DNA of 64,000 bases from Lachnospiraceae bacterium YSD2013. Its GTDB lineage: Bacteria; Bacillota; Clostridia; Lachnospirales; Lachnospiraceae. Below, piece after piece: positions 27,014 through 36,041 of the stretch. The notes below the pieces were generated by a model that was given only the letters and a program-made list of their open reading frames with translations, searched no databases and had not been told where the DNA came from. The DNA lies in the NCBI GenBank assembly GCA_900100895.1, contig FMTX01000007.1, forward strand, positions 124,001 to 188,000. The letters run 5' to 3'. Position 1 is the first letter of the stretch; each line of letters starts with the position of its first letter. The position numbers and the translations under genes were made by a program.

Positions 27014-28450
27014 CTAATTCTCGCTTAATTCTGTAATCAATTCCTTGCGGGTACACGGATACTGTGCAATCAGTAGAATAGTGGAAGTTATTAACATCCA
27101 TGTAGTAGTGGTTACCATAAATATTCCGAAGCAAAAAGCAGTCCATAGAATCGGCATTATAGCTGTACTATTATTGTTCAGACTTGCCTTAACTCCCCTT
27201 ATTCCAATCATCAAAAACCAAATAATAAAGGCAATACCTGCGATAGCACCATACCACTGTAGCCAATCCAAAAAGAAATTATGTGCGTTAGCATAATTTT
27301 GCGACTTTCCAAGTCTGACATTTCTTATTCCATGAGACCATACCATAAGTCGTTCTGAAGAAAAGCAATTTAAACCTTTAATTATCCAACTGTCAGTCAC
27401 AAAGTCTTCACTATCATGCATCCGATCTTCATTAGTCAAAGCCATGACATGACCCTGGAAATAACTAATATCTTCATCATCCAATTTTCCGTCATCATAT
27501 CTGGCATTTAAGTAGAATGCGTATGCATACAAAAGGGCTACCATTAAAACAGCACCACCCACTACTATAGGCACTCTTCGCCATGAGCTCTTTCTTCCCC
27601 GTCCGTGCAAGAAAGCGAATAGTGCAAAGCTGGCTAGAATAATGCCCAAGAAAGGACTTCTCGAATGAATCTTTAGCATAGCGTAAAGAGGATATACAAA
27701 TAGTAACCCTGTTCCAATCAACAAGTAATATTTTTTACTCTCTGACATAAAAAATCTTGCCGTAAAGTACAAACCCACCATGAGTGCACTTCCCGCTATC
27801 ATGCCGGCTGTACCAACGTTTAAAAAATCGCCCATATAACGGCCCCCATCCATATAATCGGGGTTCCTTATAATGCTCTTAGTGAACAAGTAGCAAAAAG
27901 TCACATAATATCCAACGCAAAGGCAGTCCATCAGCCTTACACATCTATTCTGCCTAATATCCGTCAACAAGAACGCTATCATGGGAAAAACCAGCGGAAC
28001 AGCATCTTGCGGTCTCATTACTGCAGCACTAACTGCAATCAAAACAAAGAGATACCATACCCAGTTGATACTTTTTAAAAAGCTCTTAAACTGTCCTGAA
28101 ACAAAAAAATCCACAAGAATAACCCCTGAGGTAACGGCCAACGCGTATCTCATCCATAATACTCTTGCATAAATTTCCCCATATAACTCAGGTGTAATAT
28201 TATGAGTTTTCAAAATAGTAACCAAAACTACAGAACCGACTCCCAAAGCAATCCATGTGAAGAATCGTCTTGCAGGAATTTTACGTTCAAAGAATATCAA
28301 AAGCATAAAAACACACATAGCTTTCAAATACGCGAAGTCTTTAAGTGTCTGATATTCCTCCATCATCCCCTTGCAAACAAAAAAAGTTAACAAAGTCATC
28401 AAGAGTAGAGGAACTATCGTCTCTGAAATTTTCTTAATTCTGCTCAACAC
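27014..28450 (-). CDS. Wzy/O-antigen ligase-like polymerase (third of three)
   Basis: 478 residues with about eleven helices. GGRYMGDFLNVGTAGMIAGSA and HSRSPFLGIILASFALFAFL match the preceding paralogue, as does the loop SSERLMVWSHGIRNVRLG. The preferred start is GTG (28450), preceded by GGAGAG; a TTG follows immediately. In sequence style this and its neighbour clearly derive from one duplication, while 23974-25566 is more distant. It may form a different linkage or be a ligase rather than the polymerase. Confidence 0.72.
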   Translation of the reverse strand: MLSRIKKISETIVPLLLMTLLTFFVCKGMMEEYQTLKDFAYLKAMCVFMLLIFFERKIPARRFFTWIALGVGSVVLVTILKTHNITPELYGEIYARVLWMRYALAVTSGVILVDFFVSGQFKSFLKSINWVWYLFVLIAVSAAVMRPQDAVPLVFPMIAFLLTDIRQNRCVRLMDCLCVGYYVTFCYLFTKSIIRNPDYMDGGRYMGDFLNVGTAGMIAGSALMVGLYFTARFFMSESKKYYLLIGTGLLFVYPLYAMLKIHSRSPFLGIILASFALFAFLHGRGRKSSWRRVPIVVGGAVLMVALLYAYAFYLNARYDDGKLDDEDISYFQGHVMALTNEDRMHDSEDFVTDSWIIKGLNCFSSERLMVWSHGIRNVRLGKSQNYANAHNFFLDWLQWYGAIAGIAFIIWFLMIGIRGVKASLNNNSTAIMPILWTAFCFGIFMVTTTTWMLITSTILLIAQYPCTRKELITELSEN

Positions 28451-28488
28451 TATAATATACTCTCCTAATCATTTATATGGCGCCAAGT

Positions 28489-30021
28489 CTACTTTGCTTT
28501 CAACCTGATTGTTTTCTTCCCATAGTACTCTGCCATATCCCTATTCTCCCAGGAATTTGGATCTTCCTTTATATCAGCAAAAGACAGTAGATATGGTGGC
28601 GCAGAAAACGGTTCAAGATATATGTCTTCATCGGTGCTATTCAGAATAATATCTAATCTTTCCTCATATTCCTGCCTATACTGAGCAGCCTGCCCCGATC
28701 TTAGAGCGTAATAGGCACTCACCGGCGTCAGAGTCATGCCACCCCAAAAGATAAATCCAAACGCAAGTACAGCCACTTCCATCATACATATCGGTAAAAG
28801 AAATGACTTTTTCTTACTCACAAAATCAACAGATACTTCCTGAGCCTCTCGAATCCTTCTGAGTACATAGCCAATCCAATACAACTCATTTCCAAAAAGC
28901 CAAAGATATGTAGTAAATCTATAGAGATTCAGGATTCTACCCGCACCCGGAATTCCTATCGTGTACATAGTAGGGAAAAATTGTGATGCAAACAATCCAA
29001 AAGTAATCAAACTAAATAATGCCGGTAACGGATATCTGAACTTTCGAGCCTCCAAAATCCGCACCATAAAAGGAACCATAATAATCATTATGATAACAAT
29101 AGGGAAATGAACATTAATGCAAAGATACTTTGCTGCTTCATAAATAGACATTACAAGAGCTTTGAAAACAGGAACACCCTCACTTCCAGCATTGGCCATT
29201 CTTAATCTGTTTCCAGGTGCAAGTACGTTAAACAGAAACGCAATCAGGAAAAAGAGCGCATCAGCAGAAAGCACCCATCTACACTTAGAACTCCTCGGCG
29301 GGAGTTTAAGCAGTTTTTCTCCTATCCAAATCCAGAGCATAAGAAGAATATATGATGACAAAATGAATATGGCCGAAACATAATTTCCTAAGCCTATAAT
29401 TGCAGACAATAAAATGATTCCTATCTGCAATAAGATATCTGCGACTTTCTTCCTTCTTCCCTCTTTGCGTAAATTGGAAATATATAAGAAAACGAACGCA
29501 TATAAAAGCGCCGCCAGTGAGAATCCCAACGTGTATAACATAGAACCGCATAACCAGAAAAATGCTTCGGCAGGATATTGTACCATCATAATCTGAAGCG
29601 CAATACACCAACATGTTACTATTCCTGAAGAATAGAAATCTCCTCCAAGTCCTTTCATGCCTATTAGCATCAGTAACAACCCTTCTGATGCAACCATCGC
29701 AACTAGCATGATAACCGTTCCCAGCCAATAATAGTCTTCGCAAATCATAACCATCAGCGAGCTTCCTAGCCATTCGGCTGCAAATGTTCCCTGCCAGGTG
29801 AAATAATAATTATATGCGTATCCAAACTGCCTAGACAACACATTTAAGACCGAATGGTTTGTTCTCCAATCGTCCACTGAGTTAATGACGTAAGAATAAT
29901 CGTCGGCACTCATAAAGTTGTATCGCGCAACCGCAATAAGCAGTGCCAAGATTCCCATTAATCCCAGCACCGACCCCCAGAATATAATCTTTTTTTGTAT
30001 TTCTCCGGACAACTTCCCCAT
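28489..30021 (-). CDS. DUF6056-like polytopic membrane protein, GT-C-type
   Basis: 510 residues from the ATG at 30021 (GTG at 30024 also possible; GGAGG lies eight and five bases before them). About eleven helices. After helix 1, RYNFMSADDYSYV carries an acidic pair. FTWQGTFAAEWLG and YPAEAFFWLCGSMLYTLGFS follow, then LAPGNRLRMAN, all in the manner of DUF6056 membrane proteins common in Firmicute polysaccharide loci. They have GT-C-like topology and are presumed glycosyltransferases. The C-terminal 90 residues are soluble. The exact function is unknown. Confidence 0.6.
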   Translation of the reverse strand: MGKLSGEIQKKIIFWGSVLGLMGILALLIAVARYNFMSADDYSYVINSVDDWRTNHSVLNVLSRQFGYAYNYYFTWQGTFAAEWLGSSLMVMICEDYYWLGTVIMLVAMVASEGLLLMLIGMKGLGGDFYSSGIVTCWCIALQIMMVQYPAEAFFWLCGSMLYTLGFSLAALLYAFVFLYISNLRKEGRRKKVADILLQIGIILLSAIIGLGNYVSAIFILSSYILLMLWIWIGEKLLKLPPRSSKCRWVLSADALFFLIAFLFNVLAPGNRLRMANAGSEGVPVFKALVMSIYEAAKYLCINVHFPIVIIMIIMVPFMVRILEARKFRYPLPALFSLITFGLFASQFFPTMYTIGIPGAGRILNLYRFTTYLWLFGNELYWIGYVLRRIREAQEVSVDFVSKKKSFLLPICMMEVAVLAFGFIFWGGMTLTPVSAYYALRSGQAAQYRQEYEERLDIILNSTDEDIYLEPFSAPPYLLSFADIKEDPNSWENRDMAEYYGKKTIRLKAK

Positions 30022-30071
30022 CACCTTTACCTCCGCACTAAAGAAAAAGCACTAAATTCACTTCCAAATTA

Positions 30072-31202
30072 TTACATCTTAACCGTACGCTTTATAACAT
30101 CAACGACCTTGTCCTGGTCTGACTCAGTCATGTAAGGATGCAAAGGCAGTGCCAATACTCTATCACATATGCCTTCTGTAACTGAGAGATCCACTTTCAC
30201 GCAATCCAACTCAGCAAAAGCCTTCTGACTATGCATGCCCTTCGGATAATAAATCATGGAAGGTATTCCTTCTTCTTTAAGACGAGCTTGAACCAAATCA
30301 CGTTCAGCCTTATCCTTCAAAAGAATAGAGTACTGAGCCCAACTTGAAAGGAACCCTGTTAATACAGTAGGTGTCTTAACAAAATCGCCCAATAATTCAT
30401 CGTAACGCTTAGCAACCTTATTAACGTCAGCAAGCTCGTACTTCTTGAATGCTTCAAACTTAACCTGAAGCACAGCGGCCTGAATAGTATCAAGTCTTGA
30501 ATTCATACCAATGCGAACATTATCATATTTATCTTCACCTTTGCCATGAATTCTAAGTGATTTAATAAGTGCCGCCCACTCGTCATTATTCGTGAAAATA
30601 GCGCCACCATCTCCATAACACCCAAGCGGCTTAGCCGGGAAGAAAGAAGTAGTCGCAATATCACCAAATGAGCACGCGCGCTTACCCCTGATATCTCCAC
30701 CAAATCCCTGCGCTCCATCCTCAAGGAGAAGCAGATTGTTTTCTTTAACTATAGGCAGAATCTTATCATAATCTGCGGGCTGTCCGAACAAATCGACTGT
30801 AACTACTGCTTTGGGTGTAAGCTTACCTTCCGCCTTAACGGTCGCGATAGCTTTCTTAAGGGACTCAGGATTCATATTGAAAGTATCTTCCAGAATATCT
30901 ACAAATATCGGAGTCGCTCCCTCAAACGCAACCGTCTCGCCCGAAGCAAAGAACGTGAAATCCGGCACAAATACTGCATCGCCTGGACCTATGTTCCATG
31001 CCTCCAATGCAAGAGAAAGAGCATCTGTTCCATTAGCACAGGTTATACAGTGCTTGACGCCAACATACTCAGCAAGCGCCTCTTCAAGCTCGCTGACCTG
31101 TCTACCTGATATATAATTTGAATCAGTCATAACTCTTGTAACCGCAGGATCAATCCTGTTTCTCAGTACTTCATATTGTTTCTTTAAATCTCGAAATTGC
31201 AT
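30072..31202 (-). CDS. WbpE/WlbC-like sugar 3-aminotransferase (DegT family)
   Basis: 376 residues. CANGTDALSLALEAW, LLLEDGAQGFGG and FFPAKPLGCYGDGGAIFTN with Schiff-base Lys191 are visible. The lysine motif with LGCYGDGGA is that of WbpE/WlbC, which aminate UDP-2-acetamido-3-oxo-glucuronate on the way to diacetamido uronic acids. Fitting partners are in this window: a UDP-sugar dehydrogenase (56318-57631), a WbpD-like acetyltransferase (57724-58230) and a WbpI-like epimerase (52345-53412). The WbpB-type oxidase is missing. AGAGGA lies seven bases before the ATG. The exact substrate is inferred. Confidence 0.72.
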   Translation of the reverse strand: MQFRDLKKQYEVLRNRIDPAVTRVMTDSNYISGRQVSELEEALAEYVGVKHCITCANGTDALSLALEAWNIGPGDAVFVPDFTFFASGETVAFEGATPIFVDILEDTFNMNPESLKKAIATVKAEGKLTPKAVVTVDLFGQPADYDKILPIVKENNLLLLEDGAQGFGGDIRGKRACSFGDIATTSFFPAKPLGCYGDGGAIFTNNDEWAALIKSLRIHGKGEDKYDNVRIGMNSRLDTIQAAVLQVKFEAFKKYELADVNKVAKRYDELLGDFVKTPTVLTGFLSSWAQYSILLKDKAERDLVQARLKEEGIPSMIYYPKGMHSQKAFAELDCVKVDLSVTEGICDRVLALPLHPYMTESDQDKVVDVIKRTVKM

Positions 31203-31756
31203 GCAACTATCCTCTTATCACATATTTATTAAAATGCATACGCCACATTATCAGCCGCTATCCTAAAAGGATTAGCTATCTCAGTGGAAGAGACATATGC
31301 ACCAATTATCTACCCATTTACTAAATTAGCAAATATTGACAAATCTAGATTCTATATTGCTCCACATTTATTTCAAATAATCTTTATTAGATTTTTAAGT
31401 AATATAGCCTTTTTCAGAACCTAATAAACCACGTCTACCTTACTTATGAACCACTCTTGTTGGTGAGCAAAAAACTTTCCTAGTGAATAACAGACCAATT
31501 ACGACATCAGTATCCATTTTCCCAGTTCTATTAAACCAACGGAATGATGATAGATAGCATAATTACCATCCCCTTATATATTTCAAACTAACTTATGACT
31601 TATGAAAAAAATATAAATAAACCTTATCCCCATGAATAATTTCACTTGGCTTGACTTTAAGAGTCGCAAAGAAATTCTTATGTGTAAGTTCTTGCACAAC
31701 TGCTTAACATCTCATTCTGTTCTGAATTCCTCATACGATTGCTTGCACCAATACTT
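31203..31756. other. AT-rich gene-free spacer of about 550 bases
   Basis: I find no convincing gene on either strand. The rightward frame at 31632-31853 has no coding character and runs into the opposing acyltransferase. Several weak -10-like TATA stretches exist on the minus strand and could serve the WbpE-like gene, but none has a good -35. No clear terminator hairpin was found. This is the largest non-coding stretch in the window. Confidence 0.5.
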
Positions 31757-32839
31757 TCAATCTCCACCTGTTTGTTTTGATAGGTTCACACACCCAAGCA
31801 TCCTCTCGATTCTTGAACACATTCTTTTCGTAATAGGAGTTTCGATCAGATAGTAAAGATATCCGATCAAACAGCAAACAATTATAATAACCCCAAAGCC
31901 TACATATTTGTTTTTAATCATAGAACTAACTATGGCGTCACCCTTCATGAAAAACACCATTTGCACGCAAAAAATATTATAACTCGCCTTTCCAATTTCT
32001 TCGATAACCCGGCTCGTTATCTTATCCTCTCCAAAAAGAAAACGTAGAATAGGAACAATAAGTAAAGTCGCAAAAACCGAAGTCACAGTCCATAGATTTG
32101 TAAACAACGGCGTGAATCCCAAATAATAGAAAAAAAATATATAGACAGCCCCGACCAAGCCAATAATAACATGCACAAACCAGGTACCTATCCTCGGCTT
32201 ATTCTCTCTTGCCCCTATAAAATATAAATAGCAACCATATGCCAGCACAAATAAGTATCTAAAGGAGCACAACCGATAGTACCTAACACTCATCCCACAT
32301 ACTGTCTTAACTATTTCAAATGAAACATTCAGTACAAAGAAAAGAATTAGGCCAGCCAACGGCTTTTTCTTAATCGTGAACCACATTAGAGGAAATATAA
32401 CTATGACTTGTATCATGACAGGAAAATAATACGACCCAGGCCCCGCTCCACCAGATAAAAAATCCTTAATTAATTGATAAATCGAAAAACACATTCCTTT
32501 TTCAATTATTCTTACCATCACCGTAAATATCCATGCTGGCAAAAAAGGAATGAAAAACCTCAAGAAACTACCAACTATCCGTGACGGAGAATAACATTTA
32601 TGCAATGTATATTCTTTCCTCTCAAACGAACCGCTTATATTATAACCCGTAATAACCATAAAAATCGGAACAGCCATCTCAATCCAATATGGAAACAAAA
32701 GGAATCGCCTTTCGGATTCATCCCACCCGCAATGTGTGACAACTACAAATATAATGCATAACCCTTTTATTAAATCCAATATGCCTACTCTATTTATATC
32801 AGCATGTCTTTTTTTATCTAAATTGTTATTCATATTCAT
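31757..32839 (-). CDS. Membrane acyltransferase, acyltransferase-3/OatA-like
   Basis: 360 residues with about ten helices. GILDLIKGLCIIFVVVTHCGWDE holds the family's helix-1 histidine. PIFMVITGYNISGSF and LRFFIPFLPAWIF follow, and KASYNIFCVQMVFFMKG lies near the end. It should O-acetylate (or otherwise acylate) an extracellular or lipid-linked sugar. There is no good ribosome site before the ATG. It stands alone between the 550-base spacer and the legionaminic cassette, and a second family member lies at 6538-7599. Possible targets are the legionaminic acid or a deoxyhexose. Confidence 0.8.
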   Translation of the reverse strand: MNMNNNLDKKRHADINRVGILDLIKGLCIIFVVVTHCGWDESERRFLLFPYWIEMAVPIFMVITGYNISGSFERKEYTLHKCYSPSRIVGSFLRFFIPFLPAWIFTVMVRIIEKGMCFSIYQLIKDFLSGGAGPGSYYFPVMIQVIVIFPLMWFTIKKKPLAGLILFFVLNVSFEIVKTVCGMSVRYYRLCSFRYLFVLAYGCYLYFIGARENKPRIGTWFVHVIIGLVGAVYIFFFYYLGFTPLFTNLWTVTSVFATLLIVPILRFLFGEDKITSRVIEEIGKASYNIFCVQMVFFMKGDAIVSSMIKNKYVGFGVIIIVCCLIGYLYYLIETPITKRMCSRIERMLGCVNLSKQTGGD

Positions 32840-32855
32840 ACAAAGGTGATTCTAT

Positions 32856-32885
32856 ATTATCTGCTATGTGGATACCAATATTCAA
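32856..32885 (-). promoter_or_regulatory. Possible promoter before the acyltransferase
   Basis: TTGAAT (32880-32885), 18 bases, GATAAT (32856-32861) on the minus strand. A perfect TATTGT/ACAATA inverted repeat lies just upstream, without a T run. Moderate match only. Confidence 0.35.
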
Positions 32886-32943
32886 TCGCACACTTTAATT
32901 ATTGTGTATAACAATATACTTTTAACAGTACATATATTTTGCT

Positions 32944-34128
32944 TTACAAGCCAGCCACAAACTGCAATACATCCTGTATTTCTGTCGAAACTTTTCTTAT
33001 ATCTTCTTGCGAAAGACTCGTGCTGGATGGAATATTAATAACCCTATCAGCATAATAATTTGCATTTTCAATCTTGTATGCAAAAGATGAAACATACGGC
33101 TTTTGCTCATGAATCAAGCCCCAAATGGCACGAGTCTGTATCCCTCTGTCTTCAAGTTCTACAATAATATTGCGCAAAGGAACCCTTATTTTATTTCTGT
33201 CAATTACAAGAGAATAAAACCACTTGTTAGATTTCGTTCCCTCTCGAAATCCCAGTAATTTGCAAAGATTAAAATCGGAAAACAATTTCTTATACAACTC
33301 GTAATTTTGCTGCTTTCTTTGAATGAAGTCCGACAACTCCTCCATCTGAGCAACTCCAAGTGCAGCCTGAACATTTGTCATCCTGTAATTATATCCAATC
33401 TCGTTGTGAATATAATAATGTGGATCATCCTTGGCTTGGGTAGATAAATATCGAATATGATCGACTTTTTCCGGATCTCCAGCTGTAACTGCACCACCGC
33501 CACCAGTTGTTATGATTTTATTTCCATTAAAGGAATATGCCCCATAATCCCCTATGGTTCCGGCATATTTACCTGCATATTTTCCAGTAATATAACAGGC
33601 CCCCAAAGCCTCAGTTGAATCCTCAATAACTTTAAGATTGTACCTTTCAGCAACATTCATAATTGATTCCATATCTGCAATATTACCAAAAACATGGACC
33701 ACTACTATGGCCTTCACATGATGACCATTAAATAATAGTTTTCCACCAGAAAAGGAGCATTCTTCTTCACAAAATAAAGCCAGTTTAATTGGATCCATGC
33801 ATAAACTATCATCAGCATCCATAAAAATGGGCTCTGCAAACTGGTATTTTACAGGGTTAACTGCCGCAATAAAGGTTATAGTAGGAACAATAACGGCATC
33901 TCCAGGTCGTACGCCTGCTTCAATCAAAGCAAGATGCAAAGCCGCTGTTCCGCTCTGACAAGCAGCAACATTTTCTACTCGCAAAAACGTCGCAAGGCTT
34001 CTTTCTAGTTCTGTTATATAAGCCCCACCTGTTGAAACCCATTGTTGCTCAACTGCATCATCTACATATTTTTTTTCATTTCCCTCAAAATTAGGGACGC
34101 TCAGTGGAATCAATTTTCTTTCATTCAT
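32944..34128 (-). CDS. legC: LegC-family aminotransferase (legionaminic/bacillosamine type)
   Basis: 394 residues, DegT family. QSGTAALHLALIEAGV, LKVIEDSTEALGA and FNGNKIITTGGGGA with Schiff-base Lys204 are visible, and IGYNYRMTNVQAALGVAQM is the conserved region after it. FNGNKIITTGGGG is the LegC/PglE signature for 4-amination of a 4-keto-6-deoxy-GlcNAc nucleotide. It directly follows the 4,6-dehydratase gene and lies at the 3' end of a contiguous set encoding NeuA, NeuC, NeuB and NeuD. That set predicts CMP-legionaminic acid. UDP- versus GDP-linked substrate cannot be told from this sequence, but the PtmE-like gene upstream favours GDP. Confidence 0.82.
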   Translation of the reverse strand: MNERKLIPLSVPNFEGNEKKYVDDAVEQQWVSTGGAYITELERSLATFLRVENVAACQSGTAALHLALIEAGVRPGDAVIVPTITFIAAVNPVKYQFAEPIFMDADDSLCMDPIKLALFCEEECSFSGGKLLFNGHHVKAIVVVHVFGNIADMESIMNVAERYNLKVIEDSTEALGACYITGKYAGKYAGTIGDYGAYSFNGNKIITTGGGGAVTAGDPEKVDHIRYLSTQAKDDPHYYIHNEIGYNYRMTNVQAALGVAQMEELSDFIQRKQQNYELYKKLFSDFNLCKLLGFREGTKSNKWFYSLVIDRNKIRVPLRNIIVELEDRGIQTRAIWGLIHEQKPYVSSFAYKIENANYYADRVINIPSSTSLSQEDIRKVSTEIQDVLQFVAGL

Positions 34129-34133
34129 ACTTT

Positions 34134-35339
34134 TTACATCTTTTCATCTAAAGATTTTCCGGTTTCAATATGTTTAAAATCAGGAAGATAATCAGACATG
34201 ATACTGATTATATCTTCTTTTTTAACAGAGTCTCTTTCAAAGGAGTTTTCTAACCGTTCTATCAGCTCACACACTCTTAGCATAGATGGATTATCTTTAC
34301 CAACAATAACCCCTAGCGATTCGAATCTCTTCTCATCAATCCTCTCGCTCTCAGTAAAGAATTCTTCGTATGGCTTCTCTCCATCAGTATCAGACACGCT
34401 AAAATGCACAGGATACTCTTTTTTGCCAAGTTTCAATCCATAAGCTTTTCTTATTGCATCATCATCTGAATCGCAATACTCAACCTTATAACCTTGAACT
34501 TCAAGAAGTTTTTCAGCAATTTTATCAAATGTCATCATCTGCGCCATTCCTAACTTCGGATAGAAGATTTCTCTATTATTTCCTAATATTGCAGACAGCA
34601 GACAAATCTGCCCAGATTCTTCCGGAGACACAAAAAAGCGCTTAACATCCTTTGGTGCCGAAATGGGTTGTAGCTTAGCAATCCGTTCCAAAAATCCTGC
34701 CGGCAAGGAACCATTACTAAATGCAACATTTGCAAATCTTGCAGTTTTTACGGGAAATCGCTCAGAATACGAAAAAATTAAATCTTCCATTATTCTTTTA
34801 CTAGCTCCCATAATATTTACAGGATTAGCTGCTTTATCCGTAGATACACAAAAGTATTCTTCCGGGGGAAACTCACACAGAAGATCAAGTAGCTGTTTCG
34901 CATTTATAACATTATTCCTTAGCAATGCTTCGATAGAATATATATCCTTTTCAGAGCGGACATGCTTATGAGCTGAAAAATTGGCTACTATGTCGAATCC
35001 CTTATGATTACGGAACATGCGCCTAAATGTAACTGAATTGTAATCCATTGGATAAGACCTATATATCTCTGGAATATAATAGGCGCCCGAACGCAAATCT
35101 CTCGTTAATTCGGCAAGAGCATTCTCATTAGTATCCACTACGTACAATTCCTTCGGTTTGTATGAAACAATGGCCCGAATAAATGAGCTACCGATACTAC
35201 CGGCACCTCCGATAACAAGTACCGACTTTTTCTTAATCCCTTTATTTAATGCGACCGAATTGGCATCCAGATCATTCCTAAACATTGATTCTGATCTGCC
35301 AAGGACATATTTATAAATAAAACTGTTTAAATCAACCAT
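34134..35339 (-). CDS. Nucleotide-sugar 4,6-dehydratase, Polysacc_synt_2 type (LegB role)
   Basis: 401 residues. An N-terminal extension of about 38 residues precedes the NAD site VLVIGGAGSIGSSFIRA. VVDTNENALAEL, FSAHKHVRSEKD and STDKAANPVNIMGASKRIMED (catalytic region) follow, then RFANVAFSNGSLPAGFLER. The C-terminal 150 residues extend beyond PseB and resemble long dehydratases found beside LegC genes. It should make the 4-keto-6-deoxy-N-acetylglucosamine nucleotide for LegC. It is distinct from the PseB-like protein at 18637-19644. The start MVDLNSF lies five bases after the NeuA stop. The classical Campylobacter LegB is shorter, so this is a functional analogue by position. Confidence 0.75.
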   Translation of the reverse strand: MVDLNSFIYKYVLGRSESMFRNDLDANSVALNKGIKKKSVLVIGGAGSIGSSFIRAIVSYKPKELYVVDTNENALAELTRDLRSGAYYIPEIYRSYPMDYNSVTFRRMFRNHKGFDIVANFSAHKHVRSEKDIYSIEALLRNNVINAKQLLDLLCEFPPEEYFCVSTDKAANPVNIMGASKRIMEDLIFSYSERFPVKTARFANVAFSNGSLPAGFLERIAKLQPISAPKDVKRFFVSPEESGQICLLSAILGNNREIFYPKLGMAQMMTFDKIAEKLLEVQGYKVEYCDSDDDAIRKAYGLKLGKKEYPVHFSVSDTDGEKPYEEFFTESERIDEKRFESLGVIVGKDNPSMLRVCELIERLENSFERDSVKKEDIISIMSDYLPDFKHIETGKSLDEKM

Positions 35340-35343
35340 TTCT

Positions 35344-36030
35344 TTATTTCTCTCTTGCGTACTTCATTATGCTTTCGCAAATAATCCAGTCCAACTCATT
35401 ATCTATATCTACTGAATCTTTTTCATCCATAACATATTTTCTGTTTTTGTCAAAATTCTGTAGTCCCTTTTCTACCAGCCTCTGATTATTTATAACATAA
35501 ATGGCTCCATTATACTCAAATAGAGGCAATGCATCTTGCCGCCTAATTCCCTTAGAAACATCAAATGCATGAATAAGAAATCCTTCGCTATCCTCTCTAA
35601 AAATGGTAACAGAATTTTCACACCGCCTAACAGAAACAACCATGTCAATAGTATCATCATATAAATCCATAGCTTCCTTTACTTGCTGTGCTGTTCTCAT
35701 AGGCGATGTCGGCTGCAATAATACAGTATTAGAATACTCTATTCCATTTTCTTTATAATAATTTAATGCATGAATTATCACATCATTTGTTGTTGCAGTA
35801 TCAGAAGCCAACTCAGCCGGTCTTACGAATGGTACTTTTAGCCCTAACTTTTCTACAGTAGCAATAATCTCTTGGTCATCCGTTGAAACACATATATCAT
35901 TGTCATTTGCCAATTCACGTGCCACTTCGATACTGTAATGAATTAGAGGTTTTCCGCATAATGGTTTAATGTTTTTATGCGGAATTCCTTTGCTTCCCCC
36001 TCTTGCGGGAATAATAAAAAGAGTTTTCAT
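35344..36030 (-). CDS. neuA: CMP-legionaminate/sialate synthetase (NeuA/LegF)
   Basis: 228 residues. FIIPARGGSKGIPHKNIKPL is the CTP-binding loop, and GKPLIHYSIE, STDDQEI and LLQPTSPMRT follow. FEYNGAIYVINNQRL and MDEKDSVDIDNELDW close the fold, with Asp pairs for Mg2+. It activates a nonulosonic acid with CTP. It follows the NeuC-like gene by 11 bases and precedes the dehydratase by four. Context suggests N,N'-diacetyllegionaminic acid as substrate rather than N-acetylneuraminic acid. Confidence 0.9.
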   Translation of the reverse strand: MKTLFIIPARGGSKGIPHKNIKPLCGKPLIHYSIEVARELANDNDICVSTDDQEIIATVEKLGLKVPFVRPAELASDTATTNDVIIHALNYYKENGIEYSNTVLLQPTSPMRTAQQVKEAMDLYDDTIDMVVSVRRCENSVTIFREDSEGFLIHAFDVSKGIRRQDALPLFEYNGAIYVINNQRLVEKGLQNFDKNRKYVMDEKDSVDIDNELDWIICESIMKYAREK

Positions 36031-36041
36031 TTTTCACCTAA

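Noticed and set aside
31632-31853. A 73-codon plus-strand frame in the 550-base spacer
   Set aside because: No ribosome site or recognisable motif, and its 3' part overlaps the end of the opposing acyltransferase gene.
32890-32935. TATTGT/ACAATA inverted repeat after legC as a terminator
   Set aside because: The stem is only six A/T-rich pairs and no T run follows on the minus strand.
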